NCBI GenBank assembly: GCA_027579435.1
Contig: JANBPK010000755.1
Span: forward strand, 1-64,000
From: Candolleomyces eurysporus
Taxonomy: Eukaryota > Basidiomycota > Agaricomycetes > Agaricales > Psathyrellaceae
Direction: 5' to 3'
DNA length: 64,000 nucleotides
In this document: positions 22,563 to 33,859 of the stretch, piece by piece
How positions within the stretch are numbered: the stretch's first letter is position 1
How the letters are laid out: each line of letters opens with the position of its first letter
Program-made: the position numbers and the translations under genes
Notes under the pieces: generated by a model
What the model was told of the DNA's origin: nothing
Seen by the model: the letters and a program-made list of their open reading frames with translations, nothing else
Databases searched by the model: none

Positions 22563-22863
22563 ATGCAAGCCTCTTTCGCGTCTTTCTCCGGCTTGAAGGT
22601 CCTCACCCTTGTGGCTCTTGGCCTCCTCGCCCAATCCACAATCATGGGTGCTGGTGCAACGCCCATTGACGATAATGCTATTGCCGCACGAGGAGCGCGT
22701 GAGTACTAGTTTACTTTAAATTTGCTTTGTCTGCTGTTTGTTCCTTGTCATTGACCTAGCCGCGAATCCGCAGAACCCGATCAAGTTCGCAGAGCTCCTC
22801 AGATCCCCCCCGACGCCCACTCCCACTCCTGATATCTGGACCATTGAAGGCGACGATGTCTAA
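22563..22863 (+). CDS. Small secreted peptide precursor, IWT family
   Basis: Exon 1 (22563-22698) encodes a signal peptide (core LTLVALGLLAQSTIMGAGA), then TPIDDNAIAARG and a phase-1 donor. Two acceptors (after 22760 and after 22791) keep the same frame. Both end with a Thr-Pro repeat and PDIWTIEGDDV at the stop. The next-best frame would read RRAPQIPP, matching the RAPQ of the paralog but losing the IWT end. It is separated only by a run of seven C at 22804-22810, so a length error or a real indel there is possible. Secreted; function unknown. Confidence 0.7.
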
Positions 22864-24143
22864 ATTTTCAATCCGATTTTACCGGAAAAGCGTCCGGGTT
22901 GTGCACCGCTCATGAGTTTTCGATTATAGACCGCCAAATCCATCTCTTCTGTGTTATTTACGACTGAGTATTGGTTTAGAAAGTATAGTTCCCACACATC
23001 CTTTCGTTCGTTCCTTTTTTTTCGATTACGTCGTCTCTAATTACTAGACTATACGTGTATTTACAGAGCTTGTATATTTGTATTCGATTCATTGATGTAT
23101 TTGAGTTCATGCAATTCTTCTCACCAGTGTGAATTAAAGCCAAGCGTTTCTCCGTATCCCTCGGATCTCTCTTGAATTAGAGCCCAGCATTGTTGTCCCA
23201 GTATGGATATCCACTCACTGAGAGACGCAGGTAGTCACCCTGTGTCGCTAGTAAAGGGATTGAACGTCATTTGGGCCTGAGTTACTGATTCAGCGCCCCT
23301 GACGTTAATCTCGCGAGGATGTATTATGGTGCCTGAATTACACCGCAGCTCATTTCACTTAAATCCATCTTGAGCTCCGCAGCTGGGATACGCTTTTACG
23401 CAATACGCCGCATCCTGCTAGCCCGCTTGGTATTGAACTCTACGTAGATGCTTACCCCAAATTAACGAAGTAGGGCACAGCATACATGATCCCGTTAATT
23501 CCTTGACTTTCATGAAGCTATCTAGAGAGTCCCACATGGTACAGGGGTATCAAAATTTTGGAAAGCTCGACCCTGACAGCAAGCGACGACACGATAGGCC
23601 GTCTTTATTGAACTCATCGTATAGTAAGTTGTTTGGGGGCTTGCCTCCCTGTCCCGGATCGTCGGTGGCGATGCATGAGCGCATCGCTACTGAGTAGAAA
23701 GCACAGCCACCTAGGACTTGGCAAGCATCCCCTGCATGCCGCATTGTGCAGAGTTTGACCGATCGGCTTGGAAAACTAATGAACCTGGTTTAATGTGGAA
23801 CTGAGTACAAGCAAAACCATGCCCAATCTGATGGGCTGCATTCCATGAAGCTATCTCTATGACCTCGCTCATTCTTGCTGGGGAGCTCAATCATGGCCGT
23901 CATAAGAAGCTAGTATCTCGTTTTTCTTGGGGTATTTACGACGATTGCCTATGGAAATTGTCCGAGAAGGTGTCATAAAGTCCATTCTGTAGATTAGTTA
24001 TTCTCGGATCTTCATGCATTTTGGCTTGGCGGTTAACTGAATTGGGCATAGTTTTTGTTTTTACAGCTCCATAACTAACCAAGATCAACTACAATGACTT
24101 AAGTGAAGTAGGTCTATCGCTTCGTCGCTTGCTGGAATCCATA
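22864..24143. other. Intergenic, AT-richer, no recognised gene
   Basis: The first 300 bases are the AT-rich 3' region of the peptide gene. Further on, frames such as 23503-23697 lack any feature. Confidence 0.45.
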
Positions 24144-24575
24144 TCAGACACCGTCAAACTCATCACCTTCCGTCGTCCAAATGATCCAGATGCCAGATGG
24201 AGTGGAGGTACTGCTCGTCATCTCGGAGGTGCTTGTACTCGTGGTTGTTGTAGTGATCGTTGGTACTGTACAAGCCATCATAAATGAAAGGGTGCCAGAA
24301 GTCAGCTCATACCATTCAGAGACTGGTAAGAGTACGTCAAACGTACTGGTAATGAATCCATCAGGGTTTGTGGTGGTCATTGTTGTGGTCAAAGGGAAAG
24401 GGGTGGTTGTCTTTCTCGGTGTGGCGGAAGTTGTTCTTGGGATCGTGGTTTTGATTACTGTTTTCGTGGGTGTGGGTATAAGCGCCGGAATCGCTATCGC
24501 CTCCAGCTGAGTCGCTACTTGTAGGAGTACCAGGGCCGCTCCTATGAAGAAGCGAAGTGCCAATCTGTTGACCAT
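24144..24575 (-). CDS. Secreted Thr-rich peptide precursor, IWT family
   Basis: A signal peptide (MVNRLALRFFIGAALVLLQV) is followed by a Thr/Pro-rich part and the end SGIWIIWTTEGDEFDGV. An 81-nt phase-1 intron (24266-24346, GTACGT donor) is likely by analogy to all relatives; without it the frame stays open as a 143-residue protein. The spliced form has about 116 residues, mostly Thr/Ser, probably O-glycosylated. The C-terminal TxEGDEFDxV is nearly identical to the broken copy at 18359. The upstream region shares a conserved block with the gene at 46237. Confidence 0.7.
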   Translation of the reverse strand: MVNRLALRFFIGAALVLLQVATQLEAIAIPALIPTPTKTVIKTTIPRTTSATPRKTTTPFPLTTTMTTTNPDGFITSTFDVLLPVSEWYELTSGTLSFMMACTVPTITTTTTSTSTSEMTSSTSTPSGIWIIWTTEGDEFDGV

Positions 24576-24617
24576 CTTGTGTTGAGTCTAGTATTCGCGT
24601 TCCGGCAACACGCAAGC

Positions 24618-24671
24618 GTTGAAGTACTCTTGCAAGGGGCCCTCAAAAACCATGAAACGACGGAGACAATA
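24618..24671 (-). promoter_or_regulatory. Conserved upstream block shared with the peptide gene at 46237
   Basis: Read on the minus strand, a GAG(G/A)GC(C/T)CCTTG stretch followed by GAGTACTTCAACG lies 45-95 bp before the ATG at 24575. The same arrangement is found at 46294-46353 before the ATG at 46237, although the coding middles differ strongly. Confidence 0.5.
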
Positions 24672-25949
24672 AGAACGCCCATGTCGCTCCTCGCCAAAGT
24701 GTTTGAGAAGCACTGTTGTTGACGCGCGGCTTGCTTCTTGTAAAAATCATCAATCTCTCAGCAAGACATACATATCACGAAAGCGCGAACTCCTGCACAT
24801 TTGATGATCTAGCTTGTCGTGCGGTGTACTTTCTCCGTCGATTAGTGTCAGTGCGCTGAAAGATTTCGTAGCTCCAACTGCCACCTATCAGAGGTCAAAA
24901 TGTAGGACTGAGAGAGCCATGAAAGTTTCGTGTCAGGCAAAAGAACAAAGATTCCGAGTCATTGCGCACAGACCTCTGCTGAGTCCGAGTTTGAACGAGT
25001 CAATATCCCCTATTCTTTCTCACGAGTCTCGTCCTCCAGCACTAAAGGTTCGATCATCCTGACTGGCCGAACGTCGCGCTCAAACGAGACTACATCATCG
25101 AGCTCAAACTCCAATGAGACTACATGCACTCGAGAGGGACTCAGAAGTAGAGAATAATCAATTACGCTAAATTCGTGAGTGGATCCGCACAAATCGTAAT
25201 TCCGTTCACAAAGTGAGAGTTAGTCGTCTATACCAAGCAAACAGGAAGAGGTGCATGAATTTTTGGGAACAAAGGTGAAAGATCAAAGGATGCGGGGCAC
25301 AAGAACCCGTGCGAAACGAGGAAGCAAAACACGAAACCCTTGAAACTGAAAAACGAACAACTGATTCCTCAAAGTTCATCATCTAATGAACGTGGACCTC
25401 TCTCCCCTTCCCTTCACTGTCCCGCTCTCTCTCCTCCGCCCTCCTACGCTTCGAAAGCTTTCTCTGTCCCTCCCCGTGGCTACCTGGAGACTGCCCCCTT
25501 CTTCGTGGGCGAGAGGCAGGGTAGACGAGGCATTTACCCATTAGAATGTGGTACTTACGTCAAAAATTGTTGGCAAAGTAGCCTGGCCTACTGCATCTAT
25601 TTTTATCGACACGCCCTTCTATCTCCGGGCGGGAATGGCGTCCACTCCTTCTCCTGTGTCTATTTCAGTGAACTGTAAAGACTGGATAAAGGAAGATACC
25701 CTCACCTTGCCCACAACTGTGAGTATATGAGGATGTGCAAGATCGACTTGGACATCCCATGCAATGGGCACGGGAAGAGGAACAGGAAGAGGCGGGGCAA
25801 TTTGGCCGGTGATCAGAAATTCCGTGATTCCATCACTTCAGGCTGATTTATTTATAAGGTCAAGTCCCAGACCTTCTTGCCCTCAACCTCTAGCTTCTGA
25901 GCGCCCACCCTCCTTTGCAACCACTGTCCTTTTTACAATCCAACTAACC

Positions 25950-26981
25950 ATGAAGCTCTCTAGGTTCGAACTGAATTCAAAACTTTTCTATGAGTCCCGA
26001 TGTTCACCTGCTGACAAGACTCGTGATGTTTGTTCCCGCGTATATAGCTTTGCCGCCATAGCACTCACCTGCTTCCTAACCACTGTCTCCGCGAGGATTC
26101 AGCTCGCAGCTCCGGTCAACCCAGTATCTGGTGGGAGGTCCACCGTAACCTGGACGCACGATGCCTCCGACCCGGCCCAATTCATCCTGATGCTGCAGCT
26201 TGCAAGCGACTCGTGGGCAACTGGCCAGTTCTGGGAGTTTACGCAGACAAAGAATAACAAGCTGGATGTCGTTTTTTTGAATACTGACCCGTACGTTATA
26301 AATACCAAGAGGTCAGTATTAGGATCCTTTCTATACGATTGCTCAGGAGCGCCCGCCAGGAAGCGCCCGGAATCGTAATTATGATCTTGTTTTGATGATA
26401 CTCTGCGTCTATGATCTTCATTAGCATTTATCGCCTCACCGCTCGGAACCAGTCCAATGTCGACATGATTTACGCCAGAAGTCCAGACTTCAGGTTCCTT
26501 CCAGCAGGAAGTACGGCCACTACGTCCTCCACCGTGAGCTCCACTGCCTCCACCACGACCAGGTCCACCACAAGCGCCAAGCCCACCACATCCAGCAAGC
26601 CTACCACTTCTTCCGCCACCACCGTCAAAACCAGTGCGGCTAGTACTGCCACTTCTAGCACCCCTAGCGCTGGTATGTGTCGTTCGTTTTCCATATCTGA
26701 AATTTTCACCTATCCTTCCATCTATCCATCCATTTATCCCCACAGCTACGACTGTTACTACGTCAACAGCAACTACTCGAACGACGTCCCAGACGCCCCC
26801 AGCTATTCAACAGACAACCACCACCACGAGTCCAGGAGCGGAACAGACTACTCCCGCTCCCGGAGATGGTGTTTTGGGAAACAACACGAATGCGGCATCG
26901 GTCAGCGGAGGTGCGGTTCACATCGGGGCGGTGGTAGCAGTCTTAGTTGTTGGTTTGGTCTCGCCGTTTTTACGGTTCTGA
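25950..26981 (+). CDS. Kre9/Knh1-like Ser/Thr-rich GPI-type wall protein (copy 1)
   Basis: Exon 1 starts MKLSRFELNSK and contains a hydrophobic signal segment (FAAIALTCFLTTVSA) about 33 residues in. It then has IQLAAPVNPVSGGRSTVTWTH, the N-terminal Ig-like domain of Kre9/Knh1-type proteins. After an intron (about 26313-26426) it continues STYRLTARNQSNVD-like, then a long Ser/Thr tract. A second intron (about 26673-26745) is followed by TTPAPGDGVLGNNTNAASV and a hydrophobic GPI-type end. Proteins of this group are linked to beta-1,6-glucan or wall assembly; a specific activity is not shown. It belongs to the tandem array with copies at 29447 and 32060. Confidence 0.7.
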
Positions 26982-27112
26982 GTAGGCATCCTACAAGCGA
27001 AAGAAAGGGTTTTCAGCGCTCGTCTTTTATTCGTCCAGTGTTGAATTATTAGTGCCTCCGGTAGTCCTCTGTAATTGATTCAAACTCTAGCACAAATTGT
27101 ACCCTGTGTTTA

Positions 27113-27977
27113 AATGCTGTGTCGTTTACCAACCTCAGCGCTTCCCCTTTCTATTTCTCGGTGTTATTGTTCCAGCTCTTCCGCGAGTTTGTTCGATGAC
27201 TGAAAACCTTTGGAATGCGCCATTGTGAATGTGCTGTGCTGCAAGGCAAGCGCCTAAATCAATTAATAGCTTCGCAGCACACAAATCCAGACCAACTTCA
27301 AGTTCAACTCCGCATATGCATTGTTCTTCTTGAAGTTCGTCAAGGTTGTATACTGAGCATCACGGCGAGGTCTTCCGCACAATAGACACTCTAGAGGCGC
27401 GTCGGCTGATGCGGCTGCTCTGCAGCGGGAGCGGCCCCATTCCATGGTCTTCTTGCTGAGCATCGAGCACCCTACTAGGTGCTTGAGGCGCGGAGGCTCG
27501 AGGCACTCTAAGCCACAGCGTTCATACGATACAACGGGCCATGCACCACACCTTTGTTTTACGTTTTCTTGCATATATAGGCTTTCGATTCGTTTCTCGG
27601 ATCGCTGGATATGTTCATTCACTCACCGATCACGGAATTGCTTGATAAAGGTTTAGATAACAATTGTTCTTGTAAAGCTGTACATGTAGACATGTTCAAG
27701 GGTCTTGTCTCTCCCAGGGGTCGGTATCTTTGACTTCCAGAAATCACTGAAGCTGGACGAATCTTGCCGTTGACCCCAGTTGATGCACTCATCAAGGTAT
27801 GGATGGTCGAAATACGGCATATTTCTTCGGTATTGTAAGTTGTAGGGACAGAGCTATTTTTNCGTTAGAGGAAGTGGAGGTCAATGTCCGCAAGTAGCGG
27901 CCTTTGTGGCGGAGCCAGCTTCCAGGGTTATTTCGATCGAATTCAATGCTATGTCGCTTACCAGCTTCAGTGCTTCC
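27113..27977. repeat. Extra ~0.8 kb in duplication unit 1 flanked by near-identical repeats
   Basis: The sequence TGTCGTTTACCAACCTCAGC followed by GCTTCC (about 27119-27144) recurs as TGTCGCTTACCAGCTTCAGT followed by GCTTCC (about 27951-27977). Units 2 and 3 have only one such block (about 30648, 33526). The intervening DNA is absent from the other units and has an N at 27862. It looks like an insertion or an internal duplication scar; I see no transposase frame. Confidence 0.45.
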
Positions 27978-28294
27978 TGAACTGGACTCCCCAACGGCAG
28001 CCATATAATTCAAGCAAAGATTCATTCATTCATTCATGAATATTCGATATAGATTAAGGAAGCGAGTAGGTGAGTACATATACACTGATAGATGGAAAAA
28101 CAATGGTTTTTGAGTACACTGAAGGTCAAAGAGTCGTCTCAACCAAGAAATAAAGAAGAAAAAGGCTACCCAAAGGATCACTAGAAGAGCGAGTCAAATA
28201 ATACTTGGAACGGTGAGTCAACACACGAGTTGACCTAAACGAAACGCAAAGGAAGCGAAACCAGACGAAAAACGAAAAGACGAAGCTACCCGAT

Positions 28295-28549
28295 TCATTT
28301 AATCAACATACAGATTCCTAACCACCCTCTCCTCGGCCCTCCTGCCTGTCCCCTGCTGTTCCTGCCCCTCTTCAGCACTCCCACCCCCTCCCGACGTCCC
28401 ACCGTATGATTCCCACCCCTCTCCTCAAGCGTATCCTCCTCATCATTCTCTTCATTCTTATTATCCTGCGCTACATCCCTGTCCAACGTCTCCTCAGCCT
28501 CGGCCTGAGTATGCGCTCGAGTCCCATTCGGCTGAGGCGCGGAACTCAA
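28295..28549 (-). pseudogene. Duplicated fragment of the SLM gene tail (unit 1)
   Basis: The minus-strand frame SSAPQPNGTRAHTQAEAEE and the following LDRDVAQDNKNEEN, DTLEERGGNH and VGRREG match the last about 80 residues of the gene at 33860-36516. It ends with a different C-terminus because of small indels, has no promoter or upstream exons, and is a duplication remnant. Confidence 0.7.
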
Positions 28550-29446
28550 GATTGCTGCAAGGAAGCTTCGGGCGGTCTCTGAAGGTTTCGTGGTAGAAAA
28601 GGAAATAAAGATTCCGAGTCATTGCGCACAGACTTCTGCTGCTGAGTCCGAGTCTAATCAATTCAATATCCCTTTCTCATGATTCTCGTCCTCTTCCTCC
28701 TGCTCACTTTGTCCAGCACTACGGTTCGGTCGTCCTGACTGGATGAACGTCAAACTCGAACGAGACTACATGCATTTCAGAGGGACCCGAATCAAGTACG
28801 CTAAATTCGTAAGTGAATTCGCACAAGGTATAAGTTTGTTCACAGAATGGGCGCTAGTCGTCGTCTATACCAAGCAAACGAAAAGAGATACATGACGTGC
28901 ACCTCTCTTACCTTCATGACAGAATCCCGCTCTCTCTCCTCCGCCGTCTTACTCTTCAAAAGCTTCCTCCGTCCCTCCTCATGGCTGCCTGGAGACTGTC
29001 TCCTTTGTGGGCGAGAGGCGGGGTAGACGAGGCATTCACACATCAGATTGTGGCACTTACGTTAAAATTGTTGGCAAAGTAACTTGACCTATGGTACTAC
29101 GACACCCTTCTATGTCCGCGCGGGAATGTTCTTTGCTTGTTCTCTTTCATCTGTTTCAGTGAACCGTCACGACCTGGATGAGGGAATATACCTCACCTTA
29201 CCCACCACTGACGAGGATGTGCGGAATTGACTTGAACCGCGCATCTCATGCAACGGGTGCGAGAATTCGGGGAGGGGGAAGAGGGGGCAATTTGCAATTG
29301 CCTGCGCATTGAGAAATTCCGTGATTCCATCACTTCAGATTGATTTACTCATAAAGGGACAGTCCCAGACCTCGGATCCTCAACCTCTAGCTTCTGAGCG
29401 CCCACCTTCCTTTGCAACCACTGTCCTTTACAAAGTCTAGTCATCC

Positions 29447-30475
29447 ATGAAGTTCTTTAGGTTCGACCTGAGTTCACAACCTTTCTACGAGTCACGATGT
29501 CCACCTGCTAACAAGACCCGTTATGTTTGTTGCCGCGTATCTAGCTTTGCCGCCATAGCGCTCGCCTGCTTCCTCACCACTGTCTCTGCGAGGATTCAGC
29601 TCGCAGCTCCGGTCAACCCAGTACCTGGTGGGAAGTATACTGTGACTTGGACGCACGATGCCTCCGACCCGGCCGAATTCGTCCTTCAGCTGCAGCTTGC
29701 AAGCGACTCGTGGGCGCTTGGCCAGTTCTGGTACTTTACAAAGACAAAGGACAACAAGCTGGATGTCATTTTCCAAAATACCGATCCTTACAGCCTGAAT
29801 ACCAGGAGGTTAGTACTTGGATCCTTTCCATGCAACTGTTCAGGAATGCCCCCACGGGAAGCGCCCAGAACCGTAATTACTTATGTTGTTTTTGCTGATA
29901 TTCCGCGTCTATGATCTTTTTTAGCACTTACCGCCTCACGGCTCGGAACCAGTCGAACGTCGACCAGATTCTCGGAAGAAGTCCCGATTTCAAGTTCGTT
30001 CGATACTCGGTGACTCCTACGTCCACCACCGTGACTACTTCTGCCTCCACCACGACCAGGTCCACCACAAGCGCCAAGCCCACTACAACCAGCAAGTCTA
30101 TCACTTCTTCGACCACCACCACCGTCAAAAGCAGTTCGGCCAGCACTGTCACTTCTAGCACGAGCTCCAAGCCTGGTATGTGTTGTTTCTTTTTCGTATC
30201 TAAACTTCTGACTTGTCCTTTCACTTACCTATCCATTCACAGTTACGACTTTTACTGCGTCAAACGGAACTACTCAACAGACGTCCCAGACGACCCTGGA
30301 GCTTCAACCGATGACCACTACCACGAGTCCGGGAGCGGAACAGACTACTCCCGCCCCCGGAGGGGATGGTGTTTTGGGAAACAACACGAATGCGGCATCG
30401 GTCAGCGGAGGTGCGGTTCATGTTGGGGCGGTGGCAACAGTCTTGATTGTTGGTTTGGTCTCGTCGTTTGTTTAG
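29447..30475 (+). CDS. Kre9/Knh1-like Ser/Thr-rich GPI-type wall protein (copy 2, best preserved)
   Basis: Three exons join without lesions. The signal segment is FAAIALACFLTTVSA and the Ig-like part contains IQLAAPVNPVPGGKYTVTW and FWYFTKTKDNKLDVIF. An intron (about 29808-29924) leads to STYRLTARNQSNVDQILGRS, a Ser/Thr tract, and a second phase-1 intron (about 30177-30240). The end is SPGAEQTTPAPGGDGVLGNN followed by AVATVLIVGLVSSFV at the stop. The last hydrophobic part after small residues suits GPI attachment. The unusually long stretch before the signal core is shared by all copies, so the true start may be further in. Wall localisation is inferred from the family. Confidence 0.75.
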
Positions 30476-30924
30476 TTTTGAGTAGGCATCCTTCGAACGA
30501 ACGAAAAAGGTTTTCAACGCTCGTCTTTTGTCCGTCCAGTGTTGTACTATTAGTGCCTCCGGTAGTCCTCTGTATATGATTCAAGCTATAGCGCAAATTG
30601 TTGTACCCTATTTCGTTATACCCTAGTTCGATAAAATTCACTATTGAGTCGTTCACCAACTTCAGTGGGTCCCAAACTCGACTTCATGACGGCAGGCGGG
30701 TAAAGAAGCAAGCAGATATTCATTCGTTCGTTCATAAATATTCGATAGAGTAAGTAAGCGAGGAGTAAGTAATCTACAAGTACTGATGGACTAAACCAAA
30801 AAAAAAAGCAAACTAAAAGGGAGATACGAATAATAACCAGAAGATTGGGTGAGACGGTGGGTCGAGTTGGCCCAGAGGAATTAGATCAAACCGAAAACAA
30901 AAAAGACGAAGCTACTCGACTCAT

Positions 30925-31200
30925 CTAATCAACGTCCGCCTCCCCAGCCTCCCTATCCTCGGCCCTCCTACCCGCCCTCTGCTGTTGCTGCCCCTCTTCA
31001 GCACTCCCACTCCCCTCCCGACGTCCCACCCTATGATTCCCACTCTTCTCCTCAAGCGTATCCTTGTCGTCATTTTTTTCATTATTATTATCCTGCGCTA
31101 CATCCCCGTCCAACGTCTCCTCAACCTCGGCCTGAGTATGCGCTCGACTCCCATTCGGCTGAGGCGCGCAACTCGAGATTGCCAGAAAGAAGCTTCGGGC
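30925..31200 (-). pseudogene. Duplicated fragment of the SLM gene tail (unit 2)
   Basis: Reads APQPNGSRAHTQAEVEETLD, then DVAQDNNNEKNDDKDTLEEK and a GQQQQRAGRRAEDREAG end with the same stop as the intact gene. No upstream exons exist. Homology to the parent breaks at about 31170. Confidence 0.7.
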
Positions 31201-32059
31201 GATCTCTGAAGGTTTCAGGGTAGACAAGGAAACAAAGATCCGAGTCATTGCGCAAAGACTCCTGCTGCTGAGTTGAGGCTGATCAATTCAATATCCCTTA
31301 TTCTTTCTCACAATTCTTGTCCTCCTTCTCCTGCCCACTCTGTCCAACACTAAAGGTTCGATCGTCCTGACTGGTTGAAAGTCAAGGTCGAACGAGACTA
31401 CATGCATCCAGAGGGACTCAAATCAAGTACGCTAAATTCGTAAGTGAATTCACAAATTATAAGTGAATTCACAAAATGGGCGCTAGTCGTCGTTTATACC
31501 GAGCAAACCAAAAGAGATACATGACGTGCACCTCTCTTACCTTCATGAAACTGTCCCGCTCTCTGTCCTCCGCCGTCTTACGCTTCAAAGCTTCCCCTGT
31601 CCCTCGTGGCCGCCTGGAAACTGTCTCCTTCTTTGTGGGCGCGAGGCGGGTAGACGAGGTATTCACACATCAGATTGTGGCACTTACGTTAAATTTGTTG
31701 GCCAAAGGTACTACCGACACCCTTCTATGTCCGCGCGGGAATGTTCTTTGCCCGTTCTGTTGCATCTGCTTCAGTGAACCGTCAAGACTGAATGAGGAAA
31801 GATACCCCACCTTGCCCACCATTGTAAATATAGGAGGATGTGTGAAATTGAGTTGGACCGCGCATCCCATGCAACAGGCGCGAGAGCTTAGGAGAGGGAA
31901 GGGGGACAATTTGGCTGTGCATTGAGAAATTCCGTGATTCCATCACTTCAGGTTGATTTACTCATAAAGGGACAATCCCAGACCTCGGACCCTCAACCTC
32001 TAGCTTCTGAGCGCCCACCTTCCTTTGCAACCACTGTCCTTTACACAATAGAGTTATCC

Positions 32060-33365
32060 ATGAAGCTCTTTAGGTTCGACCTCAGTTCACAACCTTTCTA
32101 CGAGTCACGATTTCCACTTGCTAACAAGACCCGTTTGTTGCCGCGTATATAGCTTTGCCGCCATACACCGCGGTTTTTGGTGCATTTGGAATGTGGACAC
32201 ATGGTAAACAGAGAGTCTGCTGGTAATAAATTTCCTCATAGTCTAGATAACGAATGCCGCAGCTGAGCACATTTTTTNGTGTAACAGAATGTGCTCGCTG
32301 ATGCTCTGCCAAAATGAAATCTGTGCCCAATATGTGCCAGCTCGGACATACCACATCCAAACCTTGAGCAAAGTCATTCCCAGCACAGCATTTGTTCATT
32401 GTATGTCTGCCTCACAAACAGGATACCAACCGTGGTGATAGCGCTCGCCTGCTTCCTCACCACTGTCTCTGCGAGGATTCAGCTCGCAGCTCCTGTCAAC
32501 CCAGTACCTGGTGGAAGGTCTACCGTGACTTGGACGCACGATGCCTCCGACCCGGCCGAATTCATCCTGATGCTGCAGCTTTCAAGCGACTCGTGGGCAA
32601 CTGGCCAGTTCTGGTACTTTACAAAGACAAAGGACAACAAGCTGGATGTCGTTTTTCAGAATACAGATCCGTACAGCCTAAATACTAGGAGGTAAGTACT
32701 TGGATCTTTCCATGCAACTGTTCAGGAATGCCCCCACGGGAAGCGGCGCCCAGAACGGTAATTACTCATGATCTCGTTTTGCTGATATTCCGCACCTACG
32801 ATCTTTTTCAGCACTTACCGCCTCACGGCTCGGAACCAGTCGAACGTCGACCAGATTCTCGGAAGAAGTCCTGATTTCAGGTTCATTCGATATTCGGTGA
32901 CCCCTACGTCCACCATCATGAGCACTTCTGCCTCCACCACGACCAGGTCCACCACAAGCGCCAAGCCCGCCACAAGCAGTGCCACGACCAGCAAGTCTGT
33001 CGCCTCTTCCATCACCACCGTCAAAACCAGTGTGGCCAGTACCGTCGCCTCTAGCACCTCTAGAGATGGTATGGTGTTTTTTTTTTCCCATATCTAAAAT
33101 TCTGACTTATCCTTGCACTTACCCATCCACGCAGTTACGATTGATCTTACGCCTACCGCAACTACTCAACAGACAACTCCGGCTATTCAACCGACCACCA
33201 CCACCACGAGTCCCGGAGCGGAACAGACTACTCCCGCTCCCGGAGGGGATGGTGTTTTGGGAAACAACACGAATGCGGCATCGGTCAGCGGAGGTGCGGT
33301 TCACGTTGGGGCGGTGGCAGCAGTCTTGGTTGTTGGTTTNGGTCTCGTCGTTTGTGCAGTTTTGA
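32060..33365 (+). pseudogene. Kre9/Knh1-like gene copy 3, disrupted by a short deletion and a MITE
   Basis: The copy keeps its start (32060) but lacks about 4 bp near 32132 relative to copy 2, which shifts the frame to a stop in CCGCGTATATAG. A 272-bp insertion follows at 32166-32437, inside the signal-peptide codons. Downstream of it the Ig-like part, the intron, the Ser/Thr tract and the GPI-type end are complete. The N at 33340 is an extra base relative to copies 1 and 2; without it the C-terminal end is restored (LVVGLVSSFVQF). A frame with the remaining signal core is open from the insertion but has no ATG, only TTG at 32399. The copy is probably dead, unless it is spliced or initiated unusually. 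Confidence 0.65.
32166..32437. mobile_element. MITE-like insertion with inverted ends and 3-bp target duplication
   Basis: The ends are inverted: CACCGCGGTTTTTGGT at the left and, read on the other strand, CACCACGGTTGGTAT at the right. It is flanked by ATA on both sides (32163-32165, 32438-32440), and the uninterrupted paralogs have a single ATA at this point. Size is 272 bp, there is no coding capacity and an N at 32278. A 3-bp duplication suggests a PIF/Harbinger-type source, but the target is ATA rather than TWA, so the superfamily stays open. Confidence 0.7.
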
Positions 33366-33859
33366 GTAGGCATCCTTCGAACGAACGAAAAGGTTTTCAA
33401 CGCTCGTCCTTTGTCCGTCCAGTGTTGTACTATTAGTGCCTCCGGTAGTCCTCTGTATATGATTCAAGCTCTAGCACAAATTGTTGTACCGTATTTCGTT
33501 GTAGCTTAGTTCGATAGAATTCACTGTTGAGTCGTTCACCAACTTCAGTGGTTCCCAGACTCGACTTGATGACGGCAGGCGGGTAAAGAAGCAAGCAGAT
33601 ATTCATTCATTCGTTCATAAATATTTGATAGAGTAAGTAAGCGAGGAGTAAGTAATCTACACTGATGGATGGGGACAATCGTTCGTTAATACAATGTCAA
33701 AAAGGGTCAAAGAATCATNCTAAACCAAAAAAAAAAAAAAGCAAACGGGAAGAAAGATACGAGTAATCACCAGCAGATGGGAAGAGACGGTAAGTCGAGT
33801 CGACCCAAAGGAATTAAATCAAACCGAAAATCACAAAAGACGAAAGCCACTCGACTCAT

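Noticed and set aside
21017..22863. Similarity of the ends (IW..., GDDV) to MSDIN precursor peptides
   Set aside because: MSDIN precursors lack a signal peptide and carry the core between two prolines with a long follower; here the motif is at the very end of secreted precursors.
26099..26743. 214-residue minus-strand ORF
   Set aside because: Antisense shadow of the Kre9-like gene; the Gly/Arg-rich composition mirrors the Ser/Thr codons of the plus strand.
29928..30224. Val/Leu-rich minus ORFs (also 32815-33057, 24181-24510)
   Set aside because: Antisense of ACC/ACT Thr repeats always yields Val/Leu-rich frames; not membrane proteins.
32399..32695. MITE-derived new start rescuing copy 3
   Set aside because: The first codon is TTG; no in-frame ATG exists and no spliced route with matching phase was found.
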